Positions 35,357-44,049 of a stretch of DNA of 64,000 nt are shown here, piece after piece (positions within the stretch are counted from its first letter, which is position 1; each line of letters opens with the position of its first letter). The notes beneath the pieces are model-generated. The model had not been told where the DNA came from and searched no databases. It was given only the letters and a program-made list of their open reading frames with translations. This DNA is from Deinococcus multiflagellatus (GTDB taxonomy: Bacteria > Deinococcota > Deinococci > Deinococcales > Deinococcaceae). Where the stretch lies: positions 496,001 to 560,000 of the forward strand of contig NZ_JAIQXV010000001.1 in the NCBI RefSeq assembly GCF_020166415.1. Direction: 5' to 3'. Position numbers and translations under genes: made by a program.

Positions 35357-36970
35357 ATGAAGGTGACGCAACACACGAAAGCGGTTCTGCTGGGGCTCAC
35401 GCTGGCCCTCGCCACGTCCGGGGCCGCCCAGACGATGATCGAAACGGTCAGCACCATCGGCGTACAGAACACCCTGCAGTCGGCGGGGACACCGTCGGCG
35501 CAGGGGGCGCTGCAGAGCGCGCAGAATCTTCAGACCCCGGGCCAGGACCCCAAGACCGCGCCCGCCGTGCCGGTCACGCCGCTCACCACTGAGCAGCAGG
35601 CGCAGGTGGCCCAGGCCCGCGCCGCCTTTCAGGCGGGCAACTACGCGCAGGCCAGAACGCTGTACGAGGGGGTTGTTGCCCAGAACTACACCAACCCCGA
35701 GCCGCACTTTGGCCTCGCCCTGACCCTGTTTGCCCTGAACGACGAGCGCGGCGCCACCTTCGAGTTGCAGCAGTTTCGGGCGCTGGCCCCCACCCGCTTT
35801 GAGGGGCCCTATAACCTGGGGGTCATTGCCGCGCGGGCCGGCAACCACGACCAGGCGCTGACCCTGTTTGCTGAGGCCGCCACCCTGATGAAGACCCAGG
35901 CGGGCCCGGCGGCGCAGCGCCAGGTCCTTGAAGCGCTGGCCGCCGAGCAGACCCGCAAGGCCGACTTTGCCGCCCTGAGCACCACCCTGGCGGCGATTGC
36001 GGTGATTGACCCAGGGGACCTGGACGTGCAGTTCCGGCTGGCCCAGGCCCGGACGCTCAGCGGGCAGGGCTCGGCCGCGCTGCCGGGAGTGTACGCCCTG
36101 ATTCAGGCCGCGCCCCAGCGGGTCGACGCCGCGCTGCTGCTGGCCGACATCTACGTGGGCCAGAGCCTGCCCGAGCGCGCCATTCGGGAACTGGACGCGG
36201 CGGCGGGCCGGGTGCAAAACGGCACCGACCGTTCGGCGCTGCTGCTGCGCAAGGCCCGGATTCTGGCTGCCACCGGCGACACCCGCGCCGCCGTGTTTGC
36301 CGCGCAGGACGCCGCGCGTGAGGACAGCCGCAATGCCGCTGCCTTCGCCCTGGAAGGCGAACTGCGCGCCGCCCGTGGGGACCGCCCCGGCGCCCTGAGC
36401 GCCCTGCAGAACGCCACCAAGCTCGCCCCCCAGAACGCCGCCTACCGCGCCGCGCTGGCGGGCGTGCGCCTGACCCTGAACCAGAACGTCGAGGCCGCCC
36501 GCGACGCCGCCCTGGCCCTGACGCTGCGCCCCGATGACGCCACGCTGGCGCGCGCCCTGTTTGTGCAGGGGGTCGCCGCTTACCGTCAGGGGCAATACGC
36601 GCAGGCGCGCGCCGCGCTGCGGTCCAGCCAGACCCGCGCGCCCAGCGCCGATACCGCCCTGTGGCTGGGCCTGACCGCCTACGCCCAGAAAGACTATGCC
36701 GGCGCCGCCAGCGCCCTGGGCGAGAGCGTCAAACTCAACCCCACCGTCACCGCCCGGGTGAACCTCGCCAGCGCCCTGCTGGCCAGCGCCCGCTACCCCG
36801 AAGCCGAGGCCATTTTGCGCGGCCTCGTCACCGACGATCCCAAGAACGCCGAGGCGTGGTACCTGCTGGGCCTGGCCCAGCGTGCCCAGGCCCGGGAAGC
36901 CGAGGCGCGCACCTCGCTGCGCACCGCCGCCGCACTGGGCAACAGCAAGGCGCAGGGGGCCCTGAAGTGA
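35357..36970 (+). CDS. Secreted tetratricopeptide-repeat protein
   Basis: The product is 537 residues with a signal peptide (about 1-24) followed from about residue 80 by around ten TPR units (for example AQARAAFQAGNYAQARTLYE, TALWLGLTAYAQKDYAGA, AEAWYLLGLAQRAQAREAEA). TPR proteins assemble complexes, here on the outer side of the membrane. The AGGAGG at 35349-35354 is only 2 bases from ATG 35357; GTG 35363 at 8 bases may be the real start and would still leave an intact signal peptide. The stop overlaps the SPOR gene start (GTGA). Confidence 0.85.
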   Translation: MKVTQHTKAVLLGLTLALATSGAAQTMIETVSTIGVQNTLQSAGTPSAQGALQSAQNLQTPGQDPKTAPAVPVTPLTTEQQAQVAQARAAFQAGNYAQARTLYEGVVAQNYTNPEPHFGLALTLFALNDERGATFELQQFRALAPTRFEGPYNLGVIAARAGNHDQALTLFAEAATLMKTQAGPAAQRQVLEALAAEQTRKADFAALSTTLAAIAVIDPGDLDVQFRLAQARTLSGQGSAALPGVYALIQAAPQRVDAALLLADIYVGQSLPERAIRELDAAAGRVQNGTDRSALLLRKARILAATGDTRAAVFAAQDAAREDSRNAAAFALEGELRAARGDRPGALSALQNATKLAPQNAAYRAALAGVRLTLNQNVEAARDAALALTLRPDDATLARALFVQGVAAYRQGQYAQARAALRSSQTRAPSADTALWLGLTAYAQKDYAGAASALGESVKLNPTVTARVNLASALLASARYPEAEAILRGLVTDDPKNAEAWYLLGLAQRAQAREAEARTSLRTAAALGNSKAQGALK

Positions 36971-38046
36971 GCCGCCCGGCCCAGCGGCCCGCCGCGCGGG
37001 CCCGGCGCTGGCCGGACGTGATGATCGGCGCGCTGGTGCTGGCGCTGCTGGGCGGCTTTGGCACGGTGCTGCTGCGCGGCGGGAATCAGACCACCCGGAC
37101 CCCTGCCGCCGCCGTGCCCGAGAGCACCGCCGCCATTCCCAGTGCGCCCGGCAGCGCCCCCGCCACTGAGGCGGCCAATTCGAGCAGTGCGGCGACCTCC
37201 CCGGCCCAGACCACGCCCGCCCCAGCCCCCGCTGATCCTGCGGCCACCGAGGCCCCTGTCATTGCCGCGGCCCCGATTGGCGCCCCGGACCCGGCCCTGC
37301 AGGCCGCAGCGGCGCAGGCTGCGGGCACCGAAACGGGTGAGGCGGCCACCGAATCCACCGCAGGCGACCCCACGGCCGAAGCGGCCCCCGCCACCGAGCA
37401 GGCCCCGGCCGCTGCCCCCCGGACGGGCGGCGCTGTGGCGGCCAGTGAGCAGCGGGTGCCGCTGCGCAGCGACTACCGCATCAGCCTGGGGACGTTTGCG
37501 AGCGAGGCCAGCGCGCGCAGCGCCGCAGCGGGCGTGCAGGCACTGGGCTACACCGTGTACCCCATTGACCTGGGCTCGCAGGTCGTGGCGCAACTGGGCC
37601 CCTTTGCGGACGAAGCCAGCGCCCGTCAGGCCCTGGCCGACGTGCAGCGGGCCTATCCCTCAGCGGTGCTGTACCCCCCGCGCGGCCGCAGCCTGACGGG
37701 CGGCGCGGCCGAAACCACCCAGCCCAGTGCCGCCGCGCCCAGCACCGCCCAGCCTGCAGCGGCGGAAACGGGCGAAACCGCAGCGTCTCCCTCTGCAGCG
37801 GCCCCCCCGGCCGAACCGGCCCCCGCGCCGGACGGCCCCACCTACCTCCAGGTGGGCGCCTTTGACCGCGTGGAGAGCGCCCAGAATCTGGTGCAGCAAC
37901 TGCGCGACCTGGGGTACGCGCCGACGGTCAATGCCCCCGAAGGCCGCAAGGTTACGGTGCTGGTGGGCCCGTATACGGGCGACGCCCTGCAGCGCACCGA
38001 AGGCCGCCTGAGCGCCAACGGCCTCGACCATTTCCGGGTGCGCTGA
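36967..38046 (+). CDS. Membrane-anchored protein with two SPOR domains
   Basis: The product is 359 residues: short cytoplasmic Arg-rich N-terminus, one membrane segment (VMIGALVLALLGGFGTVLL), a long Ala/Pro/Thr-rich linker, and two SPOR domains. The first is about 164-240 (DYRISLGTFASEASARSAA); the second is about 290-359 (YLQVGAFDRVESAQNLVQQL). SPOR domains bind denuded peptidoglycan at division sites. GTG overlaps the TPR gene stop, so the pair is coupled, and the Rex gene starts 2 bases after its stop. Confidence 0.88.
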   Translation: MSRPAQRPAARARRWPDVMIGALVLALLGGFGTVLLRGGNQTTRTPAAAVPESTAAIPSAPGSAPATEAANSSSAATSPAQTTPAPAPADPAATEAPVIAAAPIGAPDPALQAAAAQAAGTETGEAATESTAGDPTAEAAPATEQAPAAAPRTGGAVAASEQRVPLRSDYRISLGTFASEASARSAAAGVQALGYTVYPIDLGSQVVAQLGPFADEASARQALADVQRAYPSAVLYPPRGRSLTGGAAETTQPSAAAPSTAQPAAAETGETAASPSAAAPPAEPAPAPDGPTYLQVGAFDRVESAQNLVQQLRDLGYAPTVNAPEGRKVTVLVGPYTGDALQRTEGRLSANGLDHFRVR

Positions 38047-38048
38047 AC

Positions 38049-38747
38049 GTGGCTGAAATTCCCACTGCTGCCATCAGCCGTCTGGTGACGTACCTGCGCA
38101 TTCTGGAACATCTGGAGTTGCAAGACGTCAGCCGCACCAGCAGCAACGATCTGGCCGACCGCGCGGGTGTCAGCGCCTTTCAGGTGCGCAAGGATCTGGC
38201 GTATTTTGGCCGCTTTGGCACGCGTGGCATGGGCTACACCGTGCCCATTTTGAAACGCGAGCTGGTGCGCGTGCTGGGCCTCAACCGCTCCTGGAACGTG
38301 GTGATTGTCGGGATGGGGCGCCTGGGGCAGGCGATTGCCAACTACCCCGGCGCCAGCGATTACCAGTTTCAGTACGTGGGCCTGTTCGATGTAAGTCCCG
38401 GGGTGGTGGGCCAGCAGGTGCGCGGCCTGACGGTGGGCCACATGAACGACCTGACGGACTTCACCCGCACCCACGCTGTGGATATGGGCTTTCTGGCCGT
38501 GCCCCCCGAGCGCGCCCAGGACGCCGCCCAGGCCCTGGTGGACGCTGGGGTCAAGGGCATCTTGAATTTTGCCCCCACCGTGATTCAGCCGCGCACCACT
38601 GAGCGCCCAGGCCTGCAAGATCTCAGTGACGAGTGGCGTGGTGTGATTGTCGAGAATGTCGATTTTCTCGCCGGTATGAAGCGCCTCGCCTTCTATATTT
38701 TAAATCCCCACCTCAAAGATGCTCCCGCTCCGGAGGAACCCGCATGA
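38049..38747 (+). CDS. rex: Redox-sensing transcriptional repressor Rex
   Basis: The product is 232 residues. The N-terminal winged helix (about 1-75; AISRLVTYLRILEHL, VSAFQVRKDLAYFGRFGTRG) binds DNA, and the Rossmann domain (VVIVGMGRLGQAIANY, about 83-98) senses the NADH/NAD+ ratio. Rex releases its operators when NADH rises and so controls respiratory and fermentative genes. GTG start. It is embedded in an operon of envelope proteins; I saw no TTGTGA-type Rex operator upstream of the operon. Confidence 0.95.
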   Translation: MAEIPTAAISRLVTYLRILEHLELQDVSRTSSNDLADRAGVSAFQVRKDLAYFGRFGTRGMGYTVPILKRELVRVLGLNRSWNVVIVGMGRLGQAIANYPGASDYQFQYVGLFDVSPGVVGQQVRGLTVGHMNDLTDFTRTHAVDMGFLAVPPERAQDAAQALVDAGVKGILNFAPTVIQPRTTERPGLQDLSDEWRGVIVENVDFLAGMKRLAFYILNPHLKDAPAPEEPA

Positions 38748-40657
38748 AGAAAGCCGCCCTTTTGACCCTACCCCTGCTCATTGCTTCGTGTAATCCGTCC
38801 TCTGCGCCTGGCAGCGGTTCAGTCACGGTTTCGTCCAGCAAAGCCTCGGTTTCCACCACCAACAACCAACTGACGGGCAACACCACCTACACGTTCACGA
38901 ACAAAGCGGGTGCCCGGGAAGTGACGATCAACTCGGCCACCCTGACCTGGACTGACCCCACCTCGAACACCACCAAGACCGAGACAGTGAATATCCCGGC
39001 CTTTACGCTGCCCGCTGGCCTGAGCTGCGCAGCCGCAACGAGCAATCCCACGGCCTCCTGCAACTTCAATGACCCGGCCACCACTTTCGCAGACCGGACC
39101 ATCAGCCGTGCCATCTCGGACGCTGAGCTGTTCGGCAAGTTGTTGAGCAGCAACCCCAGCGTGACCAACCTGCCGGTCAATGTGCAGTTCAACAGTACCC
39201 AGAACGCGTTGCCTTTCACCTTCAGCTCAGCGGCGCGCACAGACGGTGGCGACGGAGGTAAACCTTCAGAGGCGGCGCCAAAACCCCTGATTACCATTAA
39301 CACCACTGGGAGCCAGCCGTACAGCGGCAACCTCAGCGTGACAGTGTCAGGTAATTTCGACGCCACCAGCAAGGTCAAGAGCCTGATTCTGGAGGTGCGC
39401 GATAGCCGGGGCAACATTGACAACACCACCTTTACCAGTGTCAATCCCACCACCAGCTTCAGCATTGACACTTCCAAGTATCCGGATGGACCACTGACGC
39501 TCAAAGCGATCGCTCTCACGGACACTGGCCTGCGTGGTGAGAGCGCTACTCAGACTGTCCAGATTCAGAACGTCTCTGCCCCTACCATAGCTATCCTCAG
39601 CCCAGATGCGAACTCAACCCTGACTGGCCCGAGCGTTGTGCGCGTGCAATTCCGTCAGTCCACCACAGCCTTTACCCTGACACCGCTGAGCGGGGCCAAT
39701 GACGTGCGCATTGATGTTCGTGATTTCCGTGGCCAGGTCGTTAAAACAGCCTTTGGCAAGGCCAGTCGGGTCAGCGAGGGCATCTACGAAGCCTTTATCC
39801 CCATTGACCTGATCGGGCCGGAATTCTCTAGCAACGCCTATACCATTACGGCCTCTGCCCAGGCCACTCTGGCCGACGGCAGCACCCGCACCCTGGGCAC
39901 CACGACACCTATTAACACCAGAGTCAACGACACCAAACCGCCGGCGCTGAATGTCCTGATGCCCGCGTACTTTACTGACCCTTTTAGCAATCCAACACGT
40001 CCAGTGCTGTCACGCAACTCTGCCCTGATGATGCAGGCCAGCGACGACGTGGAGGTGTCCAGCCTCCGCCTTGACTTCACCTGCGACCAAGCCACCGCGC
40101 TTCCGGGCCAGAGCTGTCCTTCGGCACCTTACACCTACAACATCCCTGTCAATGTCCGCGGCATCATCTACCGGGTCTTCCAAATTGGCGCGCTGCTTGA
40201 CGCCCAGCCCTTTGTCCAAAATGGCAATTACACCTTGCGCGTGACAGCCTTTGACGGAGATGGAAACACCAATATTCAGGAAATGCCTGTTCGCGTGTCG
40301 CGCGCGGCAGTGGACAGCGAGATTGCCAATCTGGCATCCCGCTCCGTCATCGACAATATTGTCTATGACACTCGCCCAGGCGAACTGAATATTGTCTCAG
40401 CACGATGGGTGGTACCCGGCACGACCGCCAACCCCGTTCGTGTGGCCACCCTGGCTTACGACAACACCAGCGGTTCACTGATACCCAGCCGCCAACGTGT
40501 TGATCCGATTCTGTCGGCCGGGACGAGCATTCAGCTAACCCAGGGCTTCGCAGCTGAAGGCATTTACCGCATTGACTTTATCGTCGAAGACCTCGTTACC
40601 GGGGTCACCCGCTACTACGAGGGCCCTGAAATCGTGGTGAAGCGCAACGCCTCGTAA
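38744..40657 (+). CDS. Surface lipoprotein with repeated Ig-like beta domains
   Basis: The product is 637 residues with a lipoprotein signal peptide and lipobox IASC (Cys about 16). The mature part is Thr/Ser/Asn-rich and built of successive beta-sandwich units (NTTGSQPYSGNLSVTVSG; SAPTIAILSPDANSTLTG; KPPALNVLMPAYFTD), as in Ig-like or cadherin-like surface proteins. It is AT-richer than the neighbours. The ATG overlaps the rex stop (ATGA) with CGGAGGAA before it. Ends at a long terminator. An adhesive or protective surface role is inference. Confidence 0.75.
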   Translation: MKKAALLTLPLLIASCNPSSAPGSGSVTVSSSKASVSTTNNQLTGNTTYTFTNKAGAREVTINSATLTWTDPTSNTTKTETVNIPAFTLPAGLSCAAATSNPTASCNFNDPATTFADRTISRAISDAELFGKLLSSNPSVTNLPVNVQFNSTQNALPFTFSSAARTDGGDGGKPSEAAPKPLITINTTGSQPYSGNLSVTVSGNFDATSKVKSLILEVRDSRGNIDNTTFTSVNPTTSFSIDTSKYPDGPLTLKAIALTDTGLRGESATQTVQIQNVSAPTIAILSPDANSTLTGPSVVRVQFRQSTTAFTLTPLSGANDVRIDVRDFRGQVVKTAFGKASRVSEGIYEAFIPIDLIGPEFSSNAYTITASAQATLADGSTRTLGTTTPINTRVNDTKPPALNVLMPAYFTDPFSNPTRPVLSRNSALMMQASDDVEVSSLRLDFTCDQATALPGQSCPSAPYTYNIPVNVRGIIYRVFQIGALLDAQPFVQNGNYTLRVTAFDGDGNTNIQEMPVRVSRAAVDSEIANLASRSVIDNIVYDTRPGELNIVSARWVVPGTTANPVRVATLAYDNTSGSLIPSRQRVDPILSAGTSIQLTQGFAAEGIYRIDFIVEDLVTGVTRYYEGPEIVVKRNAS

Positions 40658-40661
40658 AAAA

Positions 40662-40713
40662 GGCAAGGCTCAAGGGCGCAGGGTTACATACCCTTGCGCC
40701 CTTGAGCTTTGCC
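40662..40713 (+). terminator. Long terminator hairpin
   Basis: A stem of about 22 bp (40662-40683 with 40691-40713, two mismatches or bulges) and a TTACATA loop is preceded by a run of A. It ends the TPR-SPOR-rex-lipoprotein operon. Confidence 0.8.
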
Positions 40714-40790
40714 GCTCAACTGTGAAAGACGAGCCCCACCCAGACACGCGCTGTTCAGCCGAGGGAAAAAGACCTGCTCTGCCCGCGCGC

Positions 40791-40796
40791 TATGCT
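40791..40796 (+). promoter_or_regulatory. -10 hexamer TATGCT, leaderless
   Basis: TATGCT ends 7 bases before the ATG at 40804 and decides that start over ATG 40792. Confidence 0.55.
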
Positions 40797-40803
40797 GGCG
40801 CTC

Positions 40804-40977
40804 ATGGCATTGTGGGTCCTCTTTATCCTGATTCTCCTCAGCGCGACAGGCATCCTGGCCCTCACGCTGGGGCCCCTGAAAACCACGGGCAATACGAGCA
40901 CCCTGCGCCTGATTGCGGGCGTGCAGTACGCTCTGGCGGCTGTGCTGCTGGTCGCCCGATTGATGGGCAAGGCGTGA
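40804..40977 (+). CDS. Small two-helix membrane protein
   Basis: The product is 57 residues with two membrane segments (WVLFILILLSATGILALTL and LIAGVQYALAAVLLVARLM). No family recognised. The ATG at 40792 is excluded because it lies within the -10 box. The stop overlaps the start of the metallo-beta-lactamase-fold gene (GTGA), so it is the first gene of a coupled pair or trio reaching into purD. Confidence 0.7.
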   Translation: MALWVLFILILLSATGILALTLGPLKTTGNTSTLRLIAGVQYALAAVLLVARLMGKA

Positions 40978-41882
40978 GCCGCCCCCAAATCCTGGACCTG
41001 CACTTCCTGCAGACGCCCGGGGTGATTGCCGCCTATGTGGTGGACACAGGCGACGGCCTGGCCCTGGTGGACACCGGCCCTGGCAGCACGCTGCCCCAAC
41101 TGCGGGCGGGCCTGGAAAGGCTGGGGGCCACCCTGGCGGATGTGCGCCACCTGCTGCTGACCCATGTGCACTTTGACCACGTGGGCGCGGCGGGCACGGT
41201 GCTGGCCGAAGTGCCGGCGGCCAGGGCCTACGTGCATGAACGCGGCGCCGCCCATCTGGCCCGTCCAGCGCGGTTGCTGGCCAGCGCCAGCCAGATCTAC
41301 GGCGACCAGATGGACCGGCTGTGGGGACAGATGCACCCGGCGCCGCCCGAGCGCCTGCAGGCCCTGGCGGGCGGCGAGGTGCTGCGCCTGGGTCAGTTGG
41401 AGGTGCAGGCCCTGGCCACCCCTGGGCACGCCACACACCATCTGGCCTATCACCTGGGCGACGACCTGTTTACCGGAGACGTGGGGGGCATCCGCCTGTT
41501 GGCGCCCCAGACGCCGCGCGCGCCCACCCCACCGCCCGATATAGACCTGGACGCATGGCACACGAGCCTGGACCTGCTGTCGGGCACCGACGCCGCGTGG
41601 CTGCATCTGGCGCACTTTGGCACCTACGCGAACACCCCTGAGCACTGGAACGGCCTGCGCCGCACCCTGACGGCCGATGCCGAGCGGGTGCGCACGGCGC
41701 TGAGTGCTGGAGACGAGATGGAGCAGATCACGGCCGACTTCACCCTGGCGCTGATGGACGAGCTGCGCGCCGAGCACCCCGAATTACCCGCCCGCTACGA
41801 CTTTGCCTGCCCGCCCTGGATGAGTGTGCAGGGCCTGGCGCGCTACTGGCAACGCCGCGCCGCCCGCGCCGGAGGCCAGTGA
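40974..41882 (+). CDS. Metallo-beta-lactamase-fold hydrolase
   Basis: The product is 302 residues. The metal-binding signature THVHFDHVG (HxHxDH) is complete, with further ligands in TPGHATHH, FTGDVGGIRL and LAHFGTY. The fold covers glyoxalase II, lactonases and related hydrolases; the substrate is not decidable. GTG overlaps the upstream membrane-protein stop, and its own stop touches the purD start. Confidence 0.85.
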   Translation: MSRPQILDLHFLQTPGVIAAYVVDTGDGLALVDTGPGSTLPQLRAGLERLGATLADVRHLLLTHVHFDHVGAAGTVLAEVPAARAYVHERGAAHLARPARLLASASQIYGDQMDRLWGQMHPAPPERLQALAGGEVLRLGQLEVQALATPGHATHHLAYHLGDDLFTGDVGGIRLLAPQTPRAPTPPPDIDLDAWHTSLDLLSGTDAAWLHLAHFGTYANTPEHWNGLRRTLTADAERVRTALSAGDEMEQITADFTLALMDELRAEHPELPARYDFACPPWMSVQGLARYWQRRAARAGGQ

Positions 41883-43141
41883 TGCGGGTACTGGTGATAG
41901 GCGGCGGTGGCCGCGAGCACGCCATCGTGCACGCCTGCGCGCGGGCTGGCCACGAGGTGCTGTGTACGCCCGGCAACCCGGGCATTGCCAAGATGGCCCG
42001 CCTTCTGGACAGTCCCCAGGACGCCGCGAGCCTTGCCCAGCTGGCCCAGCGCGAGGGCGCCGACGTGGTGATCGTGGGCCCCGAAGCCTATCTGGCGGCA
42101 GGCGTGGTGGACGCCTGCACCGCGCTGGGCGTGCCCGCTTTCGGGCCGGTCCAGGCGGCCAGTCGGCTGGAGGGCGATAAGGTCTGGAGCAAGGCGTTCA
42201 TGACCCGCCACGGCATTCCCACAGCGGCGCACCACAGTTTCACCGCGCTGGAGGCGGCGCTGGCCCACCTTGCTGGGCTGAGCACCACCTCCCCTATCGT
42301 GGTCAAGGACGCGGCCCTGAAGGCAGGCAAAGGCGTCACCCTCGCCCACTCGGTTGCAGAGGCCGAAACAGCCCTGCGCGAGATTTTCAGTGGTCCAGAC
42401 GCCCAGGCGGTGATTGAAGAGTTCATGACGGGGCAGGAGGTGACCATCCTGGCCCTCACCGACGGCGAGCGTTACGCGCTGACTCCCCCCAGCCAGGACC
42501 ACAAGACCATCCACGAGGGCGACACCGGCCCCATGACCGGCGGCATGGGGGTGATCTGCCCCTTCCCGGTGGACGACGCGACGATGACCGCGATTCGCCA
42601 GACCATCATCGAACCCACCCTGCGCGGGATGAAGGCCGAAGGGCACCCCTTCTGCGGCGTACTGTATGCGGGCCTGATGCTGACGCCCTCTGGGCCAAAA
42701 GTGGTGGAATTTAACGCCCGGTTCGGCGACCCCGAAGCCGAGGCGGTCCTACCGCTCCTGGAGAGCGACCTCGCGCAACATGCCCTGGACGCCGCGCGGG
42801 GGGAACTGGACCCCAGCAGTGTGCGTTTCCGGGCGGCGGCGAGCGCCGTGGTGATTCTGGCCGCACCCGGCTACCCCGGCGAGCCGCAGCGCGGGATTCC
42901 CCTGACCCTGCCCCCCACGCAGGAAAACGAGGTCATTTACCACGCCGGCACCCGCATGGACGGGGACCAGTTGCGCAGCCACGGCGGGCGCGTGCTGGCG
43001 GTCACTGCCACTGCCCCCACCCTGAATGCGGCGCTGGGCCGGGCCTACGCCCTGGCCGACCGTGTGGACTTTCCAGGTGCCCAGTTGCGGCGGGACCTGG
43101 GCGGGCGGATTGGGGCCGTTCCAGAGCCCAGCACCGTTTGA
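41882..43141 (+). CDS. purD: Phosphoribosylamine-glycine ligase
   Basis: The product is 419 residues. The N-terminal domain begins MRVLVIGGGGREHAIV, and the ATP-grasp part has VVKDAALKAGKGVTLAHS, PPSQDHKTIHEGDTGPMTGGMGV and VEFNARFGDPEAEAVLP. It makes glycinamide ribonucleotide in purine synthesis. ATG 41882 is preferred over GTG 41879 because it gives the family start; it overlaps the upstream stop by one base. The -35 of the tRNA promoter overlaps its stop codon. Confidence 0.95.
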   Translation: MRVLVIGGGGREHAIVHACARAGHEVLCTPGNPGIAKMARLLDSPQDAASLAQLAQREGADVVIVGPEAYLAAGVVDACTALGVPAFGPVQAASRLEGDKVWSKAFMTRHGIPTAAHHSFTALEAALAHLAGLSTTSPIVVKDAALKAGKGVTLAHSVAEAETALREIFSGPDAQAVIEEFMTGQEVTILALTDGERYALTPPSQDHKTIHEGDTGPMTGGMGVICPFPVDDATMTAIRQTIIEPTLRGMKAEGHPFCGVLYAGLMLTPSGPKVVEFNARFGDPEAEAVLPLLESDLAQHALDAARGELDPSSVRFRAAASAVVILAAPGYPGEPQRGIPLTLPPTQENEVIYHAGTRMDGDQLRSHGGRVLAVTATAPTLNAALGRAYALADRVDFPGAQLRRDLGGRIGAVPEPSTV

Positions 43142-43167
43142 CCGCGTGGGGGCCGGGGCGCTAGGAT
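43138..43167 (+). promoter_or_regulatory. Promoter of tRNA-Leu
   Basis: TTGACC (43138-43143), an 18-base spacer and TAGGAT (43162-43167) lie 20 bases before the tRNA. The -35 overlaps the purD stop. Confidence 0.6.
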
Positions 43168-43186
43168 TCCCCTCGCCCCACGCGCT

Positions 43187-43273
<87 letters not shown>

Positions 43274-43277
43274 GAGA

Positions 43278-43311
43278 GAAGCCCGTCCTAGACGGGCTTC
43301 TTCCCTTTTCC
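43278..43311 (+). terminator. Terminator of tRNA-Leu
   Basis: A perfect 10-bp stem GAAGCCCGTC/GACGGGCTTC with a CTA loop is followed by TTCCCTTTTCC. Confidence 0.85.
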
Positions 43312-43342
43312 ACTTTGGATGACTGGGCAGCAGTTTGGAGTG

Positions 43343-43364
43343 GTACAGCAACCTGTACAGCAAC
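43343..43364. repeat. Direct repeat GTACAGCAAC, two copies 12 bases apart
   Basis: GTACAGCAAC occurs at 43343-43352 and 43355-43364, about 75 bases past the tRNA. Such repeats near an attachment site can be integrase arm-binding sites; this is inference. Confidence 0.4.
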
Positions 43365-43409
43365 TGGTTTTTTGTGAGTGCACGGTGAGTCCTCAAGTCG
43401 GTATCTCCC

Positions 43410-43748
43410 CTACCACGCCAGCACCACCAAGCCCGCCGCCCGCGCCTGCCGGAGCATGTCCGCCGTGCCACTGCCGCCGGGCAGGGCCAGACAACCGTCG
43501 GCATAGAGACTCATCTCCCGATTGCGAATGGGGCCAGCAGCCCGGCCGTGCTCTCGCCACGCCGCCCGGAAGCGTTTAACCGGCACACCGTTCTCCGCCG
43601 CCCATTCCTCGCCTAGCTGGTCTGCCCCGGGCGCGGCGCCGCTGACGATCTCGCTGGGCCAGCCGTGGCGGGCGATCCAGGCGGCCAGGGCTTCATGCAG
43701 CTGCTCGTGATCCCCGAAGGTCCGGCCGCCACAGATCACCAGCTTCAT
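43410..43748 (-). CDS. SLOG-superfamily (DUF2493, YspA/cpYpsA-like) protein
   Basis: The product is 112 residues. The start MKLVICGGRTF, the SGAAPGADQLGEEWA loop and the following NREMSLYADGCLALPGGSGT are typical of the small Rossmann-like SLOG proteins often found on phages and plasmids. These may bind nucleotides or nucleotide-derived ligands; no reaction is established. Its ATG overlaps the stop of the XRE gene (ATGA), so the two form one operon reading toward the tRNA. Confidence 0.8.
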   Translation of the reverse strand: MKLVICGGRTFGDHEQLHEALAAWIARHGWPSEIVSGAAPGADQLGEEWAAENGVPVKRFRAAWREHGRAAGPIRNREMSLYADGCLALPGGSGTADMLRQARAAGLVVLAW

Positions 43749-43981
43749 TCCTTTCCTTTGACCGTCAATTCCAGATTGAAATAGTCGAGGATGGTTTGCC
43801 AGACAGGGGCAATCTTGCCCCGGCTCTGCAGCGCCCGGTTCAGCTCCTGGGGTTCCAATCCCATCTGGCGCGCGGCCTCCGCCTGACTGACGCCCATCGC
43901 GGTGATCTTCGCGCGGATGGCCGCCCGGATGTCTTCATTCACCCCAACAGGGTACGTCATCCCTTTTGGCTTATTACGCAT
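43745..43981 (-). CDS. XRE-type phage regulator
   Basis: The product is 78 residues. A helix-turn-helix lies at about 22-60 (AKITAMGVSQAEAARQMGLEPQELNRAL), and the tail is short. It is divergent from the methyltransferase gene across a region with paired repeats, so it is the obvious candidate repressor of this switch. Start 43981 is used; Met8 (43960) is an alternative. Confidence 0.75.
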   Translation of the reverse strand: MRNKPKGMTYPVGVNEDIRAAIRAKITAMGVSQAEAARQMGLEPQELNRALQSRGKIAPVWQTILDYFNLELTVKGKE

Positions 43982-43989
43982 GCCTTAGT

Positions 43990-44029
43990 ATAGGCCGTTT
44001 CGGTTGATACGTAAGCCGTTTCGGCCTAT
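43990..44029. promoter_or_regulatory. Operator region between the divergent phage genes
   Basis: The direct repeat GCCGTTTCGG occurs at 43994-44003 and 44015-44024, 21 bases (two helical turns) apart. The ends also form an inverted repeat ATAGGCCG/CGGCCTAT (43990-43997, 44022-44029). Confidence 0.6.
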
Positions 44030-44049
44030 GATTGGGATCAGGAGGCCCG

